Positions 52,298 through 61,614 of a DNA stretch of 64,000 nt are shown here, piece after piece. The stretch covers positions 310,001 through 374,000 of the forward strand of contig NZ_QQAV01000002.1 in NCBI RefSeq assembly GCF_003350475.1. The letters are read 5' to 3'. Origin of the DNA: Pseudacidovorax intermedius. Lineage in GTDB: Bacteria; Pseudomonadota; Gammaproteobacteria; Burkholderiales; Burkholderiaceae_C. The position numbers were made by a program, and so were the translations under genes. Under the pieces are notes generated by a model. That model was not told where the DNA came from, searched no databases, and saw nothing but the letters and a program-made list of their open reading frames with translations. Position 1 is the stretch's first letter; the number at the start of each line of letters is the position of its first letter.

Positions 52298-53170
52298 ATG
52301 CTGACTATCCTGTTCGACGGCATTGCCTACGGCATGCTGCTATTCGTGCTCGCCGTGGGGCTGGCCGTGACGCTGGGGCTGATGAACTTCATCAACCTCG
52401 CGCACGGCGCCTTCGCTATGGCGGGCGGCTACATCACGGTCTATGCGATGCAGAAGCTGGGGCTGCCCTTCCTGCTGTGCCTGCCGCTCGCGTTCGTGTT
52501 GACGGCGCTGATCGGCGCCCTGCTGGAGCGCACGCTCTACCGGCCCATGTACGGCAAGCCGCACCTGGACCAGGTGCTGTTCTCCATCGGCCTGGCCTTC
52601 ATGGCGGTCGCGGGCCTGGACTACTTCGTGGGCTCCTCGCAGCAGAACCTGCAACTGCCCGAGTGGCTGCGCGGCCGAACCGAGATCGGCGATGGCGCCC
52701 TGCTGCTGGGCATGGGCCACTACCGCCTCTTCATCATCGCGGTGTGCGCGGTGCTGGCGGTGGTGCTGCAGCTGGTGCTCACGCGCACCCGCTTCGGCAG
52801 CCGGCTGCGTGCGGCGGTGGACGACCCCACCGTGGCCGCGGGCCTGGGCATCAACGTGAACCAGGTCTTCCTGGCCACCTTCGCAGTGGGCTCGGGCCTG
52901 GCGGGCCTGGGCGGCGCACTGGGCGCCGAGGTGCTGGGCATGGACCCGACCTTCCCGCTCAAGTACATGATCTATTTCCTGATCGTGGTGGCGGTGGGCG
53001 GCACCTCGTCCATCACCGGCCCGCTGGCGGCGGCCCTGCTGCTGGGCATTGCCGACGTGGGCGGCAAGTACTTCATTCCCAAGATGGGCGCCTTCACGGT
53101 GTACCTGCTGATGATCCTGATCCTGATGTGGCGCCCGCAGGGCCTGTTCACCCGGAAGGGAGGGAAATGA
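52298..53170 (+). CDS. livH: ABC transporter permease, LivH type
   Basis: A 290-residue inner-membrane permease with about eight predicted helices. Typical LivH stretches: GLMNFINLAHGAFAMAGGYI, FGSRLRAAVDDPTVAAGLGINV and MIYFLIVVAVGGTSSITGPLAAALLLGI. ATG 52298 (MLTILFDGIAYGMLL) is chosen because the upstream frame runs through the repeat. Second gene of the LIV-type importer. Confidence 0.92.
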   Translation: MLTILFDGIAYGMLLFVLAVGLAVTLGLMNFINLAHGAFAMAGGYITVYAMQKLGLPFLLCLPLAFVLTALIGALLERTLYRPMYGKPHLDQVLFSIGLAFMAVAGLDYFVGSSQQNLQLPEWLRGRTEIGDGALLLGMGHYRLFIIAVCAVLAVVLQLVLTRTRFGSRLRAAVDDPTVAAGLGINVNQVFLATFAVGSGLAGLGGALGAEVLGMDPTFPLKYMIYFLIVVAVGGTSSITGPLAAALLLGIADVGGKYFIPKMGAFTVYLLMILILMWRPQGLFTRKGGK

Positions 53171-53171
53171 T

Positions 53172-53290
53172 GCCCACCCCCGTTTCTTGCTCACTGCGTG
53201 TAGCCGAATCCCCCCTTGCAGGGGGCGCACCCGGTCGCCCGGCCAAGCCGGTTCGACGGGTGCACTGGCATGGCCTGCTCCGCGGCCTCT
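53172..53290 (+). repeat. Dispersed intergenic repeat, copy D
   Basis: Core 53219-53287: GGGGGCGCACCC, dyad CCCGGCCAAGCCGG, CGGGTGCACTGGC and TGGCCTGCTCCGCGGCC. Nearly the same as reverse-strand copy B, including GCTCACTGCGTG upstream of the core. It fills the gap between livH and livM. Confidence 0.8.
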
Positions 53291-53306
53291 CGAAAGGAGT
53301 CGCAGC

Positions 53307-54293
53307 ATGATCACCAAAGGAAGCAGCAACGACTGGCGCGCCCCGCTGCTCGGCCAGGCCCGCTGGCGGTGGTGGGAATTCCTGCTCTGGGCGCTGGCCT
53401 TCGCCGCGCCGCTGGTGCTGCCGCAGCATGCGCTGATGGTCAACGAGATCGCCATCGTGGCGCTGTTCGCCATGTCGCTGGACCTGGTGCTGGGCTACAC
53501 CGGCATCGTCTCGCTGGGCCATGCGGCCTTCTTTGGCTTCGGTGCCTATGCGGCGGCGCTGTTCGCCAAGCTGGTGATGCCCGATCCGACCGTGGGCCTG
53601 GTCGTCGCCACCGTGCTGGCCGCGGTGCTGGGCCTGGCCGCCAGCGTGACCATCCTGCGCGGCAGCGACCTCACGCGGCTGATGGTGACGCTGGGCACGG
53701 CCCTGCTGCTGCTGGAGTTGGCCAACAAGCTCGACTGGCTGACCGGCGGCGCCGACGGCCTGCAGGGCGTGGTGATGGGGCCGGTGCTGGGCCTGTTCGA
53801 CTTCGACCTCTACGGCCGCGTGGCGGCGTGGTACTCGCTGGCCGTGGCGCTGGTGCTCTTCCTGCTCATGCGCCGGCTGGTGCATTCGCCCTTCGGCGCC
53901 ACGCTGATGGCGATCCGCGACAACCGGCTGCGGGCCATGGCCATCGGCATTCCGGTCACCTCGCGCATGTCGGTGATCTACACCATCGCCGCTGCCGTCG
54001 CCGGCGCCGCGGGTGCGCTGCTGGCGCAGACCACCGGCTTCGCCTCGCTGGACGTGCTGGCCTTCGACCGCTCGGCCGACGTGCTGCTGATGCTGGTCAT
54101 CGGCGGCGTGGGCTGGCTCTATGGCGGCGTGGCGGGCGCCATCGTCTTCAAGTTGCTGCAGGACACGCTCTCCAGCGTCACGCCGCAGTACTGGATGTTC
54201 TGGATTGGCCTGCTGCTGGTGCTGCTGATGCTGGTGGGTCGCGAGCGCCTGCTGCGCCCGCGGACCTGGTTCCGGAAGGGAGGCGCGGCATGA
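53307..54293 (+). CDS. livM: ABC transporter permease, LivM type
   Basis: A 328-residue membrane protein with about nine predicted helices: LDLVLGYTGIVSLGHAAFFGFGAYAAAL, FGATLMAIRDNRLRAMAIGI and DVLLMLVIGGVGWLYGGVAGAIVF are LivM hallmarks. AAAGGAG lies eight nt before the ATG 53307. Ends overlapping the ATP-binding gene livG (ATGA). Confidence 0.93.
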   Translation: MITKGSSNDWRAPLLGQARWRWWEFLLWALAFAAPLVLPQHALMVNEIAIVALFAMSLDLVLGYTGIVSLGHAAFFGFGAYAAALFAKLVMPDPTVGLVVATVLAAVLGLAASVTILRGSDLTRLMVTLGTALLLLELANKLDWLTGGADGLQGVVMGPVLGLFDFDLYGRVAAWYSLAVALVLFLLMRRLVHSPFGATLMAIRDNRLRAMAIGIPVTSRMSVIYTIAAAVAGAAGALLAQTTGFASLDVLAFDRSADVLLMLVIGGVGWLYGGVAGAIVFKLLQDTLSSVTPQYWMFWIGLLLVLLMLVGRERLLRPRTWFRKGGAA

Positions 54294-55069
54294 CGGTCAC
54301 CTCTCCCGAGACTCCCGAAATCGTGCTCGAGGCCGAGTCGCTGGTGATGCGCTTCGGCGGCATCACCGCCACCGACCATGTGTCGATGCGCCTGGCCAAG
54401 GGCGCGCGCCATGCGCTGATCGGCCCCAACGGTGCCGGCAAGACCACGCTCATCAACCAGCTCACCGGCGTGCTCACGCCGAGCGAAGGCCGCATCCGGC
54501 TGCTGGGCGAGGACATCACCCGCCTGGCGCCGCACCGGCGCGTGACGCGCGGATTGGTGCGCACCTTCCAGATCAACCAGCTCTTCGACAGCATGACGCC
54601 GCTGCAGACGCTGGCCCTGGTGGTGGCGCAGCACCGGGGGCAGGGTGCCCGCTGGTGGCAGCCGCTGGGCCGCGATGCGGCGGTGGCCGAGCGTGCCGGT
54701 GAGCTGCTGACCCAGTTCCACCTGGCCGATGTGGCGCACACGGAGGTGCGTCACCTGGCCTACGGCAAGCGCCGCCTACTGGAAATCGCCATCGCCCTGG
54801 CCTGCGAGCCGCGTGTGCTGCTGCTGGACGAGCCGGTGGCTGGCGTGCCGGCCGGCGAACGCGAGGAACTGCTGCAGACCGTGGCCGCGCTGCCGGCCGA
54901 TGTCTCCGTCCTGCTGATCGAACACGACATGGATCTCGTCTTCAGCTTTGCCAAGCGCATGACTGTGCTGGTCAATGGCGCCCTGCTCACCGAGGGCACG
55001 CCCGAGGAGATCGCGGCCGACCCGCGGGTGCGCGAGGTCTACCTGGGCCAGACGGAGGTGCACGCATGA
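54290..55069 (+). CDS. livG: ABC transporter ATP-binding protein, LivG type
   Basis: A 259-residue ATPase: Walker A GPNGAGKTT, signature LAYGKRRLLEIA (in place of LSGGQ, usual for LivG), Walker B VLLLDEP, then the His switch LIEHDMDLVF. It pairs with LivF. Starts inside the end of livM and overlaps livF by 4 bp. Substrate as for the receptor. Confidence 0.94.
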   Translation: MTVTSPETPEIVLEAESLVMRFGGITATDHVSMRLAKGARHALIGPNGAGKTTLINQLTGVLTPSEGRIRLLGEDITRLAPHRRVTRGLVRTFQINQLFDSMTPLQTLALVVAQHRGQGARWWQPLGRDAAVAERAGELLTQFHLADVAHTEVRHLAYGKRRLLEIAIALACEPRVLLLDEPVAGVPAGEREELLQTVAALPADVSVLLIEHDMDLVFSFAKRMTVLVNGALLTEGTPEEIAADPRVREVYLGQTEVHA

Positions 55070-55782
55070 GCGGCACGACGAATGCGCTGTTGCAGATCGA
55101 GGGTCTCAGCGCCGGCTATGGCGAGGCCGTGGTGCTCAACGACGTCTCCCTGTCGCTGGGCGAGGGCGAGACGCTGGCGCTGCTGGGCCGCAACGGCACG
55201 GGCAAGACCACGCTGATCAACACCCTGGCCGGCGCCACGCGCCAGCATGGCGGACGCATCCTGCTGGGCGGCCAGCCGCTGCACACGCTGCCGGCCTACC
55301 GCCGGGCCGCCGCCGGCGTCGGCTGGGTGCCGCAGGAGCGAAACATCTTCAAGTCGCTCACCGTGCACGAGAACCTCACAGCGGTGGCGCGCCCCGGCCG
55401 CTGGACGCCGGCGCGCGTCTACGAGATGTTCCCGCGCCTGGCGGAGCGCAAGGGCAACCTGGGCACGCAGTTGTCGGGCGGCGAGCAGCAGATGCTGGCC
55501 GTCGGCCGCGCCCTGGTGCTCAACCCGCGCCTGGTGCTGCTGGACGAGCCGCTGGAAGGCCTGGCGCCGATCATCGTGGAGGAATTGCTGCGCGCCATTC
55601 GCCGGCTGACCCGCGATGAAGGATTGACCGCCATCATCGTGGAACAGCATCCGCAAGCCATTCTGGCGATTTCGGATCGCGCCGCCGTGCTGGATCATGG
55701 CTCGGTGGTGCATCGGGGTGCTGCGGCTGAATTGCTGGCGCAGCCCGCCCTGCTGGATCGCCTGTTGGGGCTGGCCCGCTGA
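55066..55782 (+). CDS. livF: ABC transporter ATP-binding protein, LivF type
   Basis: A 238-residue ATPase: Walker A GRNGTGKTT, signature LSGGEQQMLAVGRAL, Walker B VLLDEP, switch IVEQHP; VPQERNIFKSLTVHENL is a LivF trait. Last gene of the five-gene importer; its start overlaps the end of livG. Confidence 0.94.
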   Translation: MSGTTNALLQIEGLSAGYGEAVVLNDVSLSLGEGETLALLGRNGTGKTTLINTLAGATRQHGGRILLGGQPLHTLPAYRRAAAGVGWVPQERNIFKSLTVHENLTAVARPGRWTPARVYEMFPRLAERKGNLGTQLSGGEQQMLAVGRALVLNPRLVLLDEPLEGLAPIIVEELLRAIRRLTRDEGLTAIIVEQHPQAILAISDRAAVLDHGSVVHRGAAAELLAQPALLDRLLGLAR

Positions 55783-55827
55783 GAGAGCCGTGCCGATGCC
55801 TAGTCGCCGGCGCCGTTATTGGGATGC

Positions 55828-55854
55828 GAATACCCTTGTAGTCCGGGGGTATTC
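55828..55854. promoter_or_regulatory. Inverted repeat upstream of hns-like gene
   Basis: GAATACCC (55828-55835) and GGGTATTC (55847-55854) form an 8-bp-arm dyad with an 11-nt centre. It may be the end of the liv operon or an operator for the H-NS gene; no T-run follows, so a simple terminator is unlikely. Confidence 0.45.
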
Positions 55855-55877
55855 AATTCGTGCGCGCCCGCCGTGGC

Positions 55878-55905
55878 TTGTGGTGTTCAATTCTTGAATT
55901 AGAAT
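55878..55905 (+). promoter_or_regulatory. Possible sigma-70 promoter of hns-like gene
   Basis: TTGTGG, a 16-bp spacer and TAGAAT (55900-55905) lie 36 bp before the H-NS start codon in a locally AT-rich stretch that stands out in this GC-rich window. The -10 box is close to consensus; AAAGGA lies further down as ribosome binding site. Confidence 0.5.
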
Positions 55906-55941
55906 TCGCGAACTGCTTTCTCAATACAAAGGATTCGAGCA

Positions 55942-56295
55942 ATGGCAACTTTGGCAGAGATCACCGCGCAGATCCAGCAGCGGGACCAGGAAATCGCGGA
56001 ATTGCGCCGCCAAGCCGAGGAACTGCGCAGCCACGAGCGCGCTGGCGTGATCGAAGAACTCCGCAAGAAGATCGCCGAATACGGCATTACCGCGGCTGAC
56101 CTCAAGCTGAATGGCCGCGGTGCCGCTACGGGCGCCAAGCGCAGCGTTTCGGCCGCTCCGGCCAAGGCGGCCGCGGTCGTCAAATACCGCAGCCCCACCG
56201 GTGAAACCTGGTCCGGTGGCCGCGGCCGCAAGCCCCGTTGGGTGACCGAGGCGCTGGCCGCTGGCAAATCGCTTGACGAGTTCGAAGTCAAGTAA
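55942..56295 (+). CDS. H-NS-family nucleoid protein (BpH3/Bv3F type)
   Basis: A 117-residue nucleoid protein. N-terminal ~50 residues are charged coiled coil (QQRDQEIAELRRQAEELRSHERAG) for oligomerisation; a low-complexity linker (about 60-80) leads to the DNA-binding motif YRSPTGETWSGGRGRKPRWV, which is the betaproteobacterial version of the H-NS C-terminal domain. It preferentially silences AT-rich DNA. Good AAAGGA site and a strong bidirectional terminator downstream show a single-gene unit. Confidence 0.93.
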   Translation: MATLAEITAQIQQRDQEIAELRRQAEELRSHERAGVIEELRKKIAEYGITAADLKLNGRGAATGAKRSVSAAPAKAAAVVKYRSPTGETWSGGRGRKPRWVTEALAAGKSLDEFEVK

Positions 56296-56331
56296 GCAAT
56301 ACACCGCTGCACCTGCTGCAGCGTGAACAAA

Positions 56332-56362
56332 CAAAAATCCCGCGCACTGCGCGGGATTTTTG
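56332..56362. terminator. Strong bidirectional terminator
   Basis: CAAAAATCCCGCGC-ACT-GCGCGGGATTTTTG: near-perfect dyad with A-run and T-run on opposite sides. It serves the hns-like gene from the left and the convergent quinone oxidoreductase gene from the right. Confidence 0.9.
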
Positions 56363-56378
56363 TTGACGGGTCGCCGAT

Positions 56379-57368
56379 CTACGGGTTCACCATCACCAGC
56401 TTGCCCTTGACCCCCCGCGAGCCCATGTGGGCGTAGGCCGCCTTCAACTCGTTCATCGGCATCGTGCGGTCGATCACCGGCTTGATCTTGCCCTGGGCAT
56501 ACCAGCCGGCCAGTTCTTCCATCATCCGGGCATTGGCCTTGGGCTCGCGCCGCGCGAAATCGCCCCAGAACACGCCGACCAGCGACGCGCCCTTGAGCAG
56601 CGTGAGATTCAGCGGCAGCGAAGGAATGGGCCCCGAAGCAAATCCCACCACCAGATAGCGTCCGCGCCAGGCGATGGAGCGAAATGCCGGTTCGGCGAAA
56701 TCGCCGCCCACCGGGTCATAAATCACGTCGGGTCCCTTGCCATCGGTGGCGTCCTTGATGGCATCGCGGAAGCCATGGGGCAGCGCATGCTGGCTGTAAT
56801 TGATGGTCGCGTCCGCACCGATGCTTTTGCACAGCGCGCATTTCTCGTCGGTGGATGCCGCTGCAATGACGCGCGCGCCCGCCGCCTTGGCGATCTGGAT
56901 GGCGGAGGTGCCGACGCCGCCCGCGGCGCCGAGCACCAGCACGGTTTCACCCGCCTTGAGCGCGGCGCGATCCATCAGGGCGTGCCAGGAAGTCGCATAG
57001 ATCATGATGAAGGCGGCTGCGTCCACCATGTCGAATTGCGGTGGCAGCGGCATGCACAGGGCTGCCGGCGCCAGGGTGTGGGTGCCGAAGCCGCCCGTGC
57101 CGGAAAGGCAAGCAATGGGCTGGCCGACCTTCAGGTGGGTGACGCCTTCGCCGACGGCCTGCACGATGCCCGCATATTCGGAGCCCGGCACGAAGGGCAG
57201 CTTCGGCTTCATCTGGTATTTGTTCTGCACGATCAGCAGATCGGGAAAGTTCAGGCTGGCCGCCTTGATTTCCACCAGCACTTCGCCCGGACCGGGCTGC
57301 GGCGTGGGCAATTCCTTCCAGGTCAGCGCGTCGACGCCGACCGGGTTTTCGCAAAGCCATGCGTGCAT
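56379..57368 (-). CDS. NADPH:quinone oxidoreductase (zinc-free MDR family)
   Basis: A 329-residue medium-chain reductase. GroES-like N-terminal half with FPDLLIVQNKYQMKPKLPFVPGSEYAGIVQAVGEGV and a Rossmann domain with VLVLGAAGGVGTSAIQIAKAAGARVIAAAS. Catalytic-zinc cysteine ligands are absent, as in QOR/crotonyl-CoA-type enzymes. One-electron quinone reduction or enone reduction is likely. GGAG lies nine nt before ATG 57368. It is convergent with the hns-like gene and divergent from surE. Confidence 0.9.
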   Translation of the reverse strand: MHAWLCENPVGVDALTWKELPTPQPGPGEVLVEIKAASLNFPDLLIVQNKYQMKPKLPFVPGSEYAGIVQAVGEGVTHLKVGQPIACLSGTGGFGTHTLAPAALCMPLPPQFDMVDAAAFIMIYATSWHALMDRAALKAGETVLVLGAAGGVGTSAIQIAKAAGARVIAAASTDEKCALCKSIGADATINYSQHALPHGFRDAIKDATDGKGPDVIYDPVGGDFAEPAFRSIAWRGRYLVVGFASGPIPSLPLNLTLLKGASLVGVFWGDFARREPKANARMMEELAGWYAQGKIKPVIDRTMPMNELKAAYAHMGSRGVKGKLVMVNP

Positions 57369-57485
57369 GGAATCAGTCTCCGTCTTCATTGAGGCGCAGG
57401 CATGATAGGGGGCCGCCTCGCGGCGTTCTTGTCTCTGCGGCGACCCCGTGCCCGTGGGGCTTCGCCTCCTAAAATCCCGCCGCCC

Positions 57486-58250
57486 ATGAAGATCCTCATC
57501 TCCAACGACGATGGCTACCAGGCCCCCGGCATCGTGGCCCTGCACGACGCGCTGCGCGAGGTGGCCGATGTCGAGGTCATCGCGCCCGAGCACAACAACA
57601 GTGCCAAGTCCAACGCCCTGACCCTGGCGGCCCCGCTGTACGTGCACCGTGCACACAACGGCTTCCGCTACGTCACCGGCACGCCGGCCGACTGCGTCCA
57701 CATCGCGCTCAAAGGCCTGCTGGACTACCGGCCCGACCTCGTCGTCTCCGGCATCAACAACGGCGCCAACATGGGGGACGACACCATCTATTCGGGCACC
57801 GTCGGCGCGGCCATGGAGGCCTACCTGTTCGGCATCCCGGCGATCGCCTTCTCGCAGACCGAGAAGGGCTGGGCCCACGTCGACGCGGCCGCCCAGGCGG
57901 CCCGGCGGCTGGTGGAGCGCATCCAGCGCGAGCGCATGCACGAGCAGCCGGCGTGGCTGCTGAACGTCAACATTCCAAATCTGCCGGCCGAGTCCCTCAA
58001 GCCGATCAAGGTCTGCCGCCTGGGACGCCGCCATGCAGCCGAAAAGGTGATCACCCAGCAGAGCCCCCGCGGCGAGACCATGTACTGGATCGCCGGCGCG
58101 GGCGGTGCCAAGGACAGCGGTGAAGGCACCGATTTCCACGCCACCGCCGCTGGCCACGTGGCGGTCACGCCGCTGCAGATCGACCTGACCGACCACGCCA
58201 GCCTGGGCGAGTGGCGCGAGGCCGTGCGCCGGCTCGACGCCAGCGACTGA
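57486..58250 (+). CDS. surE: 5'/3'-nucleotidase SurE
   Basis: A 254-residue metal-dependent phosphatase of stationary phase. Metal site residues ISNDDG at the N-terminus, [13 protein letters not shown], the [26 protein letters not shown] block and the closing [17 protein letters not shown]. Start ATG 57486 gives [15 protein letters not shown]. First gene of surE-pcm-nlpD-rlmD, with pcm starting 24 bp later. Confidence 0.97.
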   Translation: MKILISNDDGYQAPGIVALHDALREVADVEVIAPEHNNSAKSNALTLAAPLYVHRAHNGFRYVTGTPADCVHIALKGLLDYRPDLVVSGINNGANMGDDTIYSGTVGAAMEAYLFGIPAIAFSQTEKGWAHVDAAAQAARRLVERIQRERMHEQPAWLLNVNIPNLPAESLKPIKVCRLGRRHAAEKVITQQSPRGETMYWIAGAGGAKDSGEGTDFHATAAGHVAVTPLQIDLTDHASLGEWREAVRRLDASD

Positions 58251-58273
58251 GCCGGACCGACGCAGGAGTCACG

Positions 58274-59065
58274 GTGCCGCAGCCTCCACGTTCCCGTCCC
58301 ACCTTTCCCGTCACCCTCGACCGCGCGCCCGCGCCAGCGGCGCCGACACCTCTGCGGGCCAAGCTGCCCGCGGTTCCGCCGCCGCCACTCAGTGTCACCC
58401 CGGCCATGGCCTCGGAGGCGGTCCGTCAGCGCATGGTGCGGCGGCTGGCCGCGCAGGGCATCGCCGACGAGCGCGTGCTGAAGGCCATGGGCGCGGTGGC
58501 GCGGCATGCCTTCGTCGATGGCGCCCTGGCCGCGCAGGCCTACGAGGACACCAGCCTGCCCATCGGACTGGGACAGACCATTTCCAAACCGAGCGTGGTG
58601 GCGCGGATGGTCGAACTGCTGCTGGCGGCCCCGGCGTTGGCCGACCAGCCGCAGGCACGGCTGGGGCGGGTGCTGGAGATCGGCACGGGCTGCGGCTACC
58701 AGGCGGCCGTGCTCAGCCACGTGACCCGCGAGGTCTACAGCATCGAGCGGCTGCGCGGCCTGCATGAGAAGGCGCGGGCCAATCTCAGGCCTCTGCGGCT
58801 GGCCACCGTGCATCTGCTGCTGGGCGATGGCATGCAGGGCTACCCGGCGGGCGCACCCTACGCGGGCATCATCGCGGCGGCGGGCGGGGCTGACCTGCCG
58901 GCGGCCTGGCTGGACCAACTGGCACCGGGCGGGCGCCTCGTTGCTCCAGTACAGTCTGGAAATGCGGGCCAAGCACTTGTCATCATTGACAAAACGAACA
59001 GGGGGGTTGAGCGCCGGTTTCTTGAGGCCGTCAACTTCGTGCCTCTAAAATCGGGAATTGCATGA
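58274..59065 (+). CDS. pcm: Protein-L-isoaspartate O-methyltransferase
   Basis: Repairs isoaspartyl residues in damaged proteins with SAM. A 263-residue protein; the GTG at 58274 has AGGAG five nt upstream and clears surE. Residues ~1-45 form a Pro/Ala-rich extension absent from the ~210-residue E. coli enzyme. Methyltransferase motif [15 protein letters not shown], post-[19 protein letters not shown] and the isoaspartate pocket [21 protein letters not shown] are present. The stop codon overlaps a possible upstream start of nlpD (ATGA). Confidence 0.95.
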   Translation: MPQPPRSRPTFPVTLDRAPAPAAPTPLRAKLPAVPPPPLSVTPAMASEAVRQRMVRRLAAQGIADERVLKAMGAVARHAFVDGALAAQAYEDTSLPIGLGQTISKPSVVARMVELLLAAPALADQPQARLGRVLEIGTGCGYQAAVLSHVTREVYSIERLRGLHEKARANLRPLRLATVHLLLGDGMQGYPAGAPYAGIIAAAGGADLPAAWLDQLAPGGRLVAPVQSGNAGQALVIIDKTNRGVERRFLEAVNFVPLKSGIA

Positions 59066-59076
59066 AGGAAAGACAT

Positions 59077-59958
59077 ATGCAGGGTTCTGGTCGCTGGCAC
59101 AGGCTGGCTTGGATGGGCGCTGCGGCGGCCTGCGTCGTGCTGGCGGGTTGCGCCTCTTCGCGTGGACCGGCCCCGGTTGAAGATCGCGCGCCCGTGAATG
59201 GGGCGGGCGCCGCGAGCCCAGCGGCGTCAGGACTGCCGACCACGGACGCCAGCGGCAAGCCGCTGCCCGGCATCGAGAACCTGGGCAAGCCGGGTTACTA
59301 CGCCGTCCGCCCGGGCGACACCGTGCGGCGCATCGCGCTGGATACCGGCCACAGCTGGCGGGACATCGTCCGCTGGAACAACCTTGACAATCCCGACCGC
59401 ATCGAAGTGGGTCAGGTGCTGCGCGTGGTGCCTCCCGTCGCGGGCGCGCCCCTGGTGCCGCCGCCTGCCGTCGCGGGCACGGGTGCCATCCCGCCGGCGA
59501 CGACCACTCCGGTGACCCCACCGGTGGTGGCCGGTGCGACGCCCCCCGCCAAGCCGGCGGGCAATCCGCCCGCCGCCAGCGGCGAGGACGACCTGGGATG
59601 GATCTGGCCCGCCCAGGGCGCCTTGATTGCCGGCTTCGACGATGCCAAGAACAAAGGCCTGGACATCGCCGGCCGCGCCGGCGATCCGGTGCTGGCAGCT
59701 GCTGATGGCAAGGTGGTGTACGCCGGTGCCGGCCTGCGCGGCTACGGCAACCTGATCATCCTCAAGCACAACAACACCTTCCTCACGGCCTACGCGCACA
59801 ACCAGGCGCTGCTGGTCAAGGAAGACCAGTCGGTGCAGAAGGGCCAGAAGATCGCCGAGATGGGCAGCAGCGACGCCGACCGCGTGAAGCTGCACTTCGA
59901 GATCCGCCGTCAGGGCAAGCCGGTGGATCCCTCGCGCTACCTGCCGGCGCGGCCCTGA
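59077..59958 (+). CDS. nlpD: NlpD-type lipoprotein, LysM and degenerate M23 domain
   Basis: A 293-residue outer-membrane lipoprotein: lipobox LAGC with Cys25, LysM ([30 protein letters not shown]) near 75-120, a Pro/Thr-rich linker, then an M23 domain with [20 protein letters not shown] and [14 protein letters not shown]. The first metal His of M23 enzymes is replaced (KGLDI), as in E. coli NlpD, so it is an activator of amidases (AmiC-like), not an enzyme. Start 59077 has AAGGA seven nt ahead; ATG 59062 overlaps pcm. Confidence 0.92.
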   Translation: MQGSGRWHRLAWMGAAAACVVLAGCASSRGPAPVEDRAPVNGAGAASPAASGLPTTDASGKPLPGIENLGKPGYYAVRPGDTVRRIALDTGHSWRDIVRWNNLDNPDRIEVGQVLRVVPPVAGAPLVPPPAVAGTGAIPPATTTPVTPPVVAGATPPAKPAGNPPAASGEDDLGWIWPAQGALIAGFDDAKNKGLDIAGRAGDPVLAAADGKVVYAGAGLRGYGNLIILKHNNTFLTAYAHNQALLVKEDQSVQKGQKIAEMGSSDADRVKLHFEIRRQGKPVDPSRYLPARP

Positions 59959-60004
59959 GCATGCGCCGGCCGTCCCCATCAGGGCGGCCGGCGACAATCG
60001 GGGG

Positions 60005-61540
60005 ATGACGGATTCCCTCGACAACAAGGACACGCTCCTCACGTCCCCCGCTTCTGCCGACGCCTCTGGGCCCGCTGGCGTCTCGGCCGCTTCTTCCTCT
60101 CTCCTCGACCTTCCCGTGCCTTCCGATCGCCCGGCCAGTGCGGCGCTCGAGCCGGGCTGGCTCGCCGTCGAATCGCTCGACCTGGAGGCCCAGGGCGTCG
60201 CCCGACGGGAAGACGGCAAGGTCGTCTTCATCGATGGCGCGCTGCCTGGCGAGATCGTCCGGGCCAATGTGCACCGCAAGAAGAACAACTGGGAGCAGGG
60301 CCAGCTCACCGACATCCGGCGCGAGTCGCCGCTGCGCGTGCGGCCCGGTTGCCCGCACTTTGGCCTGCACGCAGGGGCGTGCGGCGGCTGCAAGATGCAG
60401 CATCTGCATGCCTCGGCCCAGGTGGCCGTGAAGCAGAGGGCCCTCGAAGACAACCTGTGGCACCTGGGCAAGGTGCGGCCCGATACGCTGCTGCGCCCCA
60501 TCGAGGGCCCGGCCTGGCACTACCGCTACCGCGCCCGTCTGTCGGTGCGCTACGTCCAGAAGAAGGGCACGACGCTGATCGGCTTCCATGAGCGCAAGAG
60601 CCGCTATGTGGCCGACATGGAAATCTGCCCCGTGCTGCCGAAGCCGGTCAGCGACATGCTCATGCCGTTGCGCGGGCTGATCGACTCCATGGATGCACGA
60701 CTGACTTGCCCGCAGATCGAGGTGGCCTGCGGCGATGCGGCGGGCACCACCCGACTCGGCGTCATCGCCCTGGTGCTGCGCCACCTGGAGCCGCTGGGGG
60801 AGGCCGACCGGGATCGCCTGCGCGCCTTTGCCGCGGCGCACCCCGGCGTGCAGTGGTGGCTGCAGCCCAAGGGACCGGACACCGTCCACCTGCTCGACGA
60901 GGCCGTGCCCGACCTGGCCTATGAACTGCCTGAATTCGGCATCACCATGCCCTTCCGGCCCACCGACTTCACCCAGGTCAATCCGCACATCAACCGCGTG
61001 CTCGTCTCCCGCGCCCTGCGCCTGCTCGACGTTAAGCCGGAGGAGCGCGTGATCGACTGGTTCTGCGGCCTGGGCAACTTCACCCTGCCGCTGGCCACCC
61101 AGGCACGCGAAGTCCTGGGCATCGAGGGCAGCGAGACGCTGGTGGCGCGTGCGCGTCACAACGCAGCCGGCAACAGGCAGGCCGCGCAGCGGCCCTGGGG
61201 CAAGGCGGATTTCGTCGCCCGGAACCTGTTCGAGATGACGCCCGAGATGTTGGTGGCGGACGGGTATGCCGATCGCTGGCTGGTCGATCCGCCGCGCGAG
61301 GGCGCCTTCGCGCTGGTGAAGGCGCTGGCCGACCTGCATCAGCAGCCGGAACTGCGCACAGGGGGCTGGACACCACCCCAGCGCATCGTCTACGTCAGCT
61401 GCAACCCGGCCACGCTGGCGCGCGACGCGGGCCTGCTGGTGCATCAGAGCGGCTACCGCTGCAGCTTTGCCGGCGCGGTGAACATGTTCCCGCACACGGC
61501 ACACGTCGAGTCCATCGCCGTCTTCGACCTGGCGGACTGA
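60005..61540 (+). CDS. rlmD: 23S rRNA (uracil-1939-C5) methyltransferase
   Basis: A 511-residue SAM-dependent methyltransferase. N-terminal ~45 residues are non-conserved; TRAM domain about 46-110; iron-sulfur ligands Cys116, Cys126 and Cys129 ([18 protein letters not shown]) plus a later Cys in MEICPVL. Motifs: [36 protein letters not shown] and the catalytic Cys of [11 protein letters not shown]. Follows nlpD after 46 bp, where rpoS is found in many relatives. A strong terminator lies just after its stop codon. Confidence 0.94.
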   Translation: MTDSLDNKDTLLTSPASADASGPAGVSAASSSLLDLPVPSDRPASAALEPGWLAVESLDLEAQGVARREDGKVVFIDGALPGEIVRANVHRKKNNWEQGQLTDIRRESPLRVRPGCPHFGLHAGACGGCKMQHLHASAQVAVKQRALEDNLWHLGKVRPDTLLRPIEGPAWHYRYRARLSVRYVQKKGTTLIGFHERKSRYVADMEICPVLPKPVSDMLMPLRGLIDSMDARLTCPQIEVACGDAAGTTRLGVIALVLRHLEPLGEADRDRLRAFAAAHPGVQWWLQPKGPDTVHLLDEAVPDLAYELPEFGITMPFRPTDFTQVNPHINRVLVSRALRLLDVKPEERVIDWFCGLGNFTLPLATQAREVLGIEGSETLVARARHNAAGNRQAAQRPWGKADFVARNLFEMTPEMLVADGYADRWLVDPPREGAFALVKALADLHQQPELRTGGWTPPQRIVYVSCNPATLARDAGLLVHQSGYRCSFAGAVNMFPHTAHVESIAVFDLAD

Positions 61541-61564
61541 GGCGGGCGGGATCGTCCAAAAGCA

Positions 61565-61590
61565 AAGGGGCCCGCGCGGGCCCCTTTTTC
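61565..61590. terminator. Bidirectional terminator after rlmD
   Basis: AAAGGGGCCCGCGCGGGCCCCTTTTT: perfect 12-bp-arm palindrome with A- and T-runs. It ends rlmD and the convergent yccA-like gene. Confidence 0.9.
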
Positions 61591-61614
61591 CGTTTCAGTG
61601 CGCTCGGACGGGCG

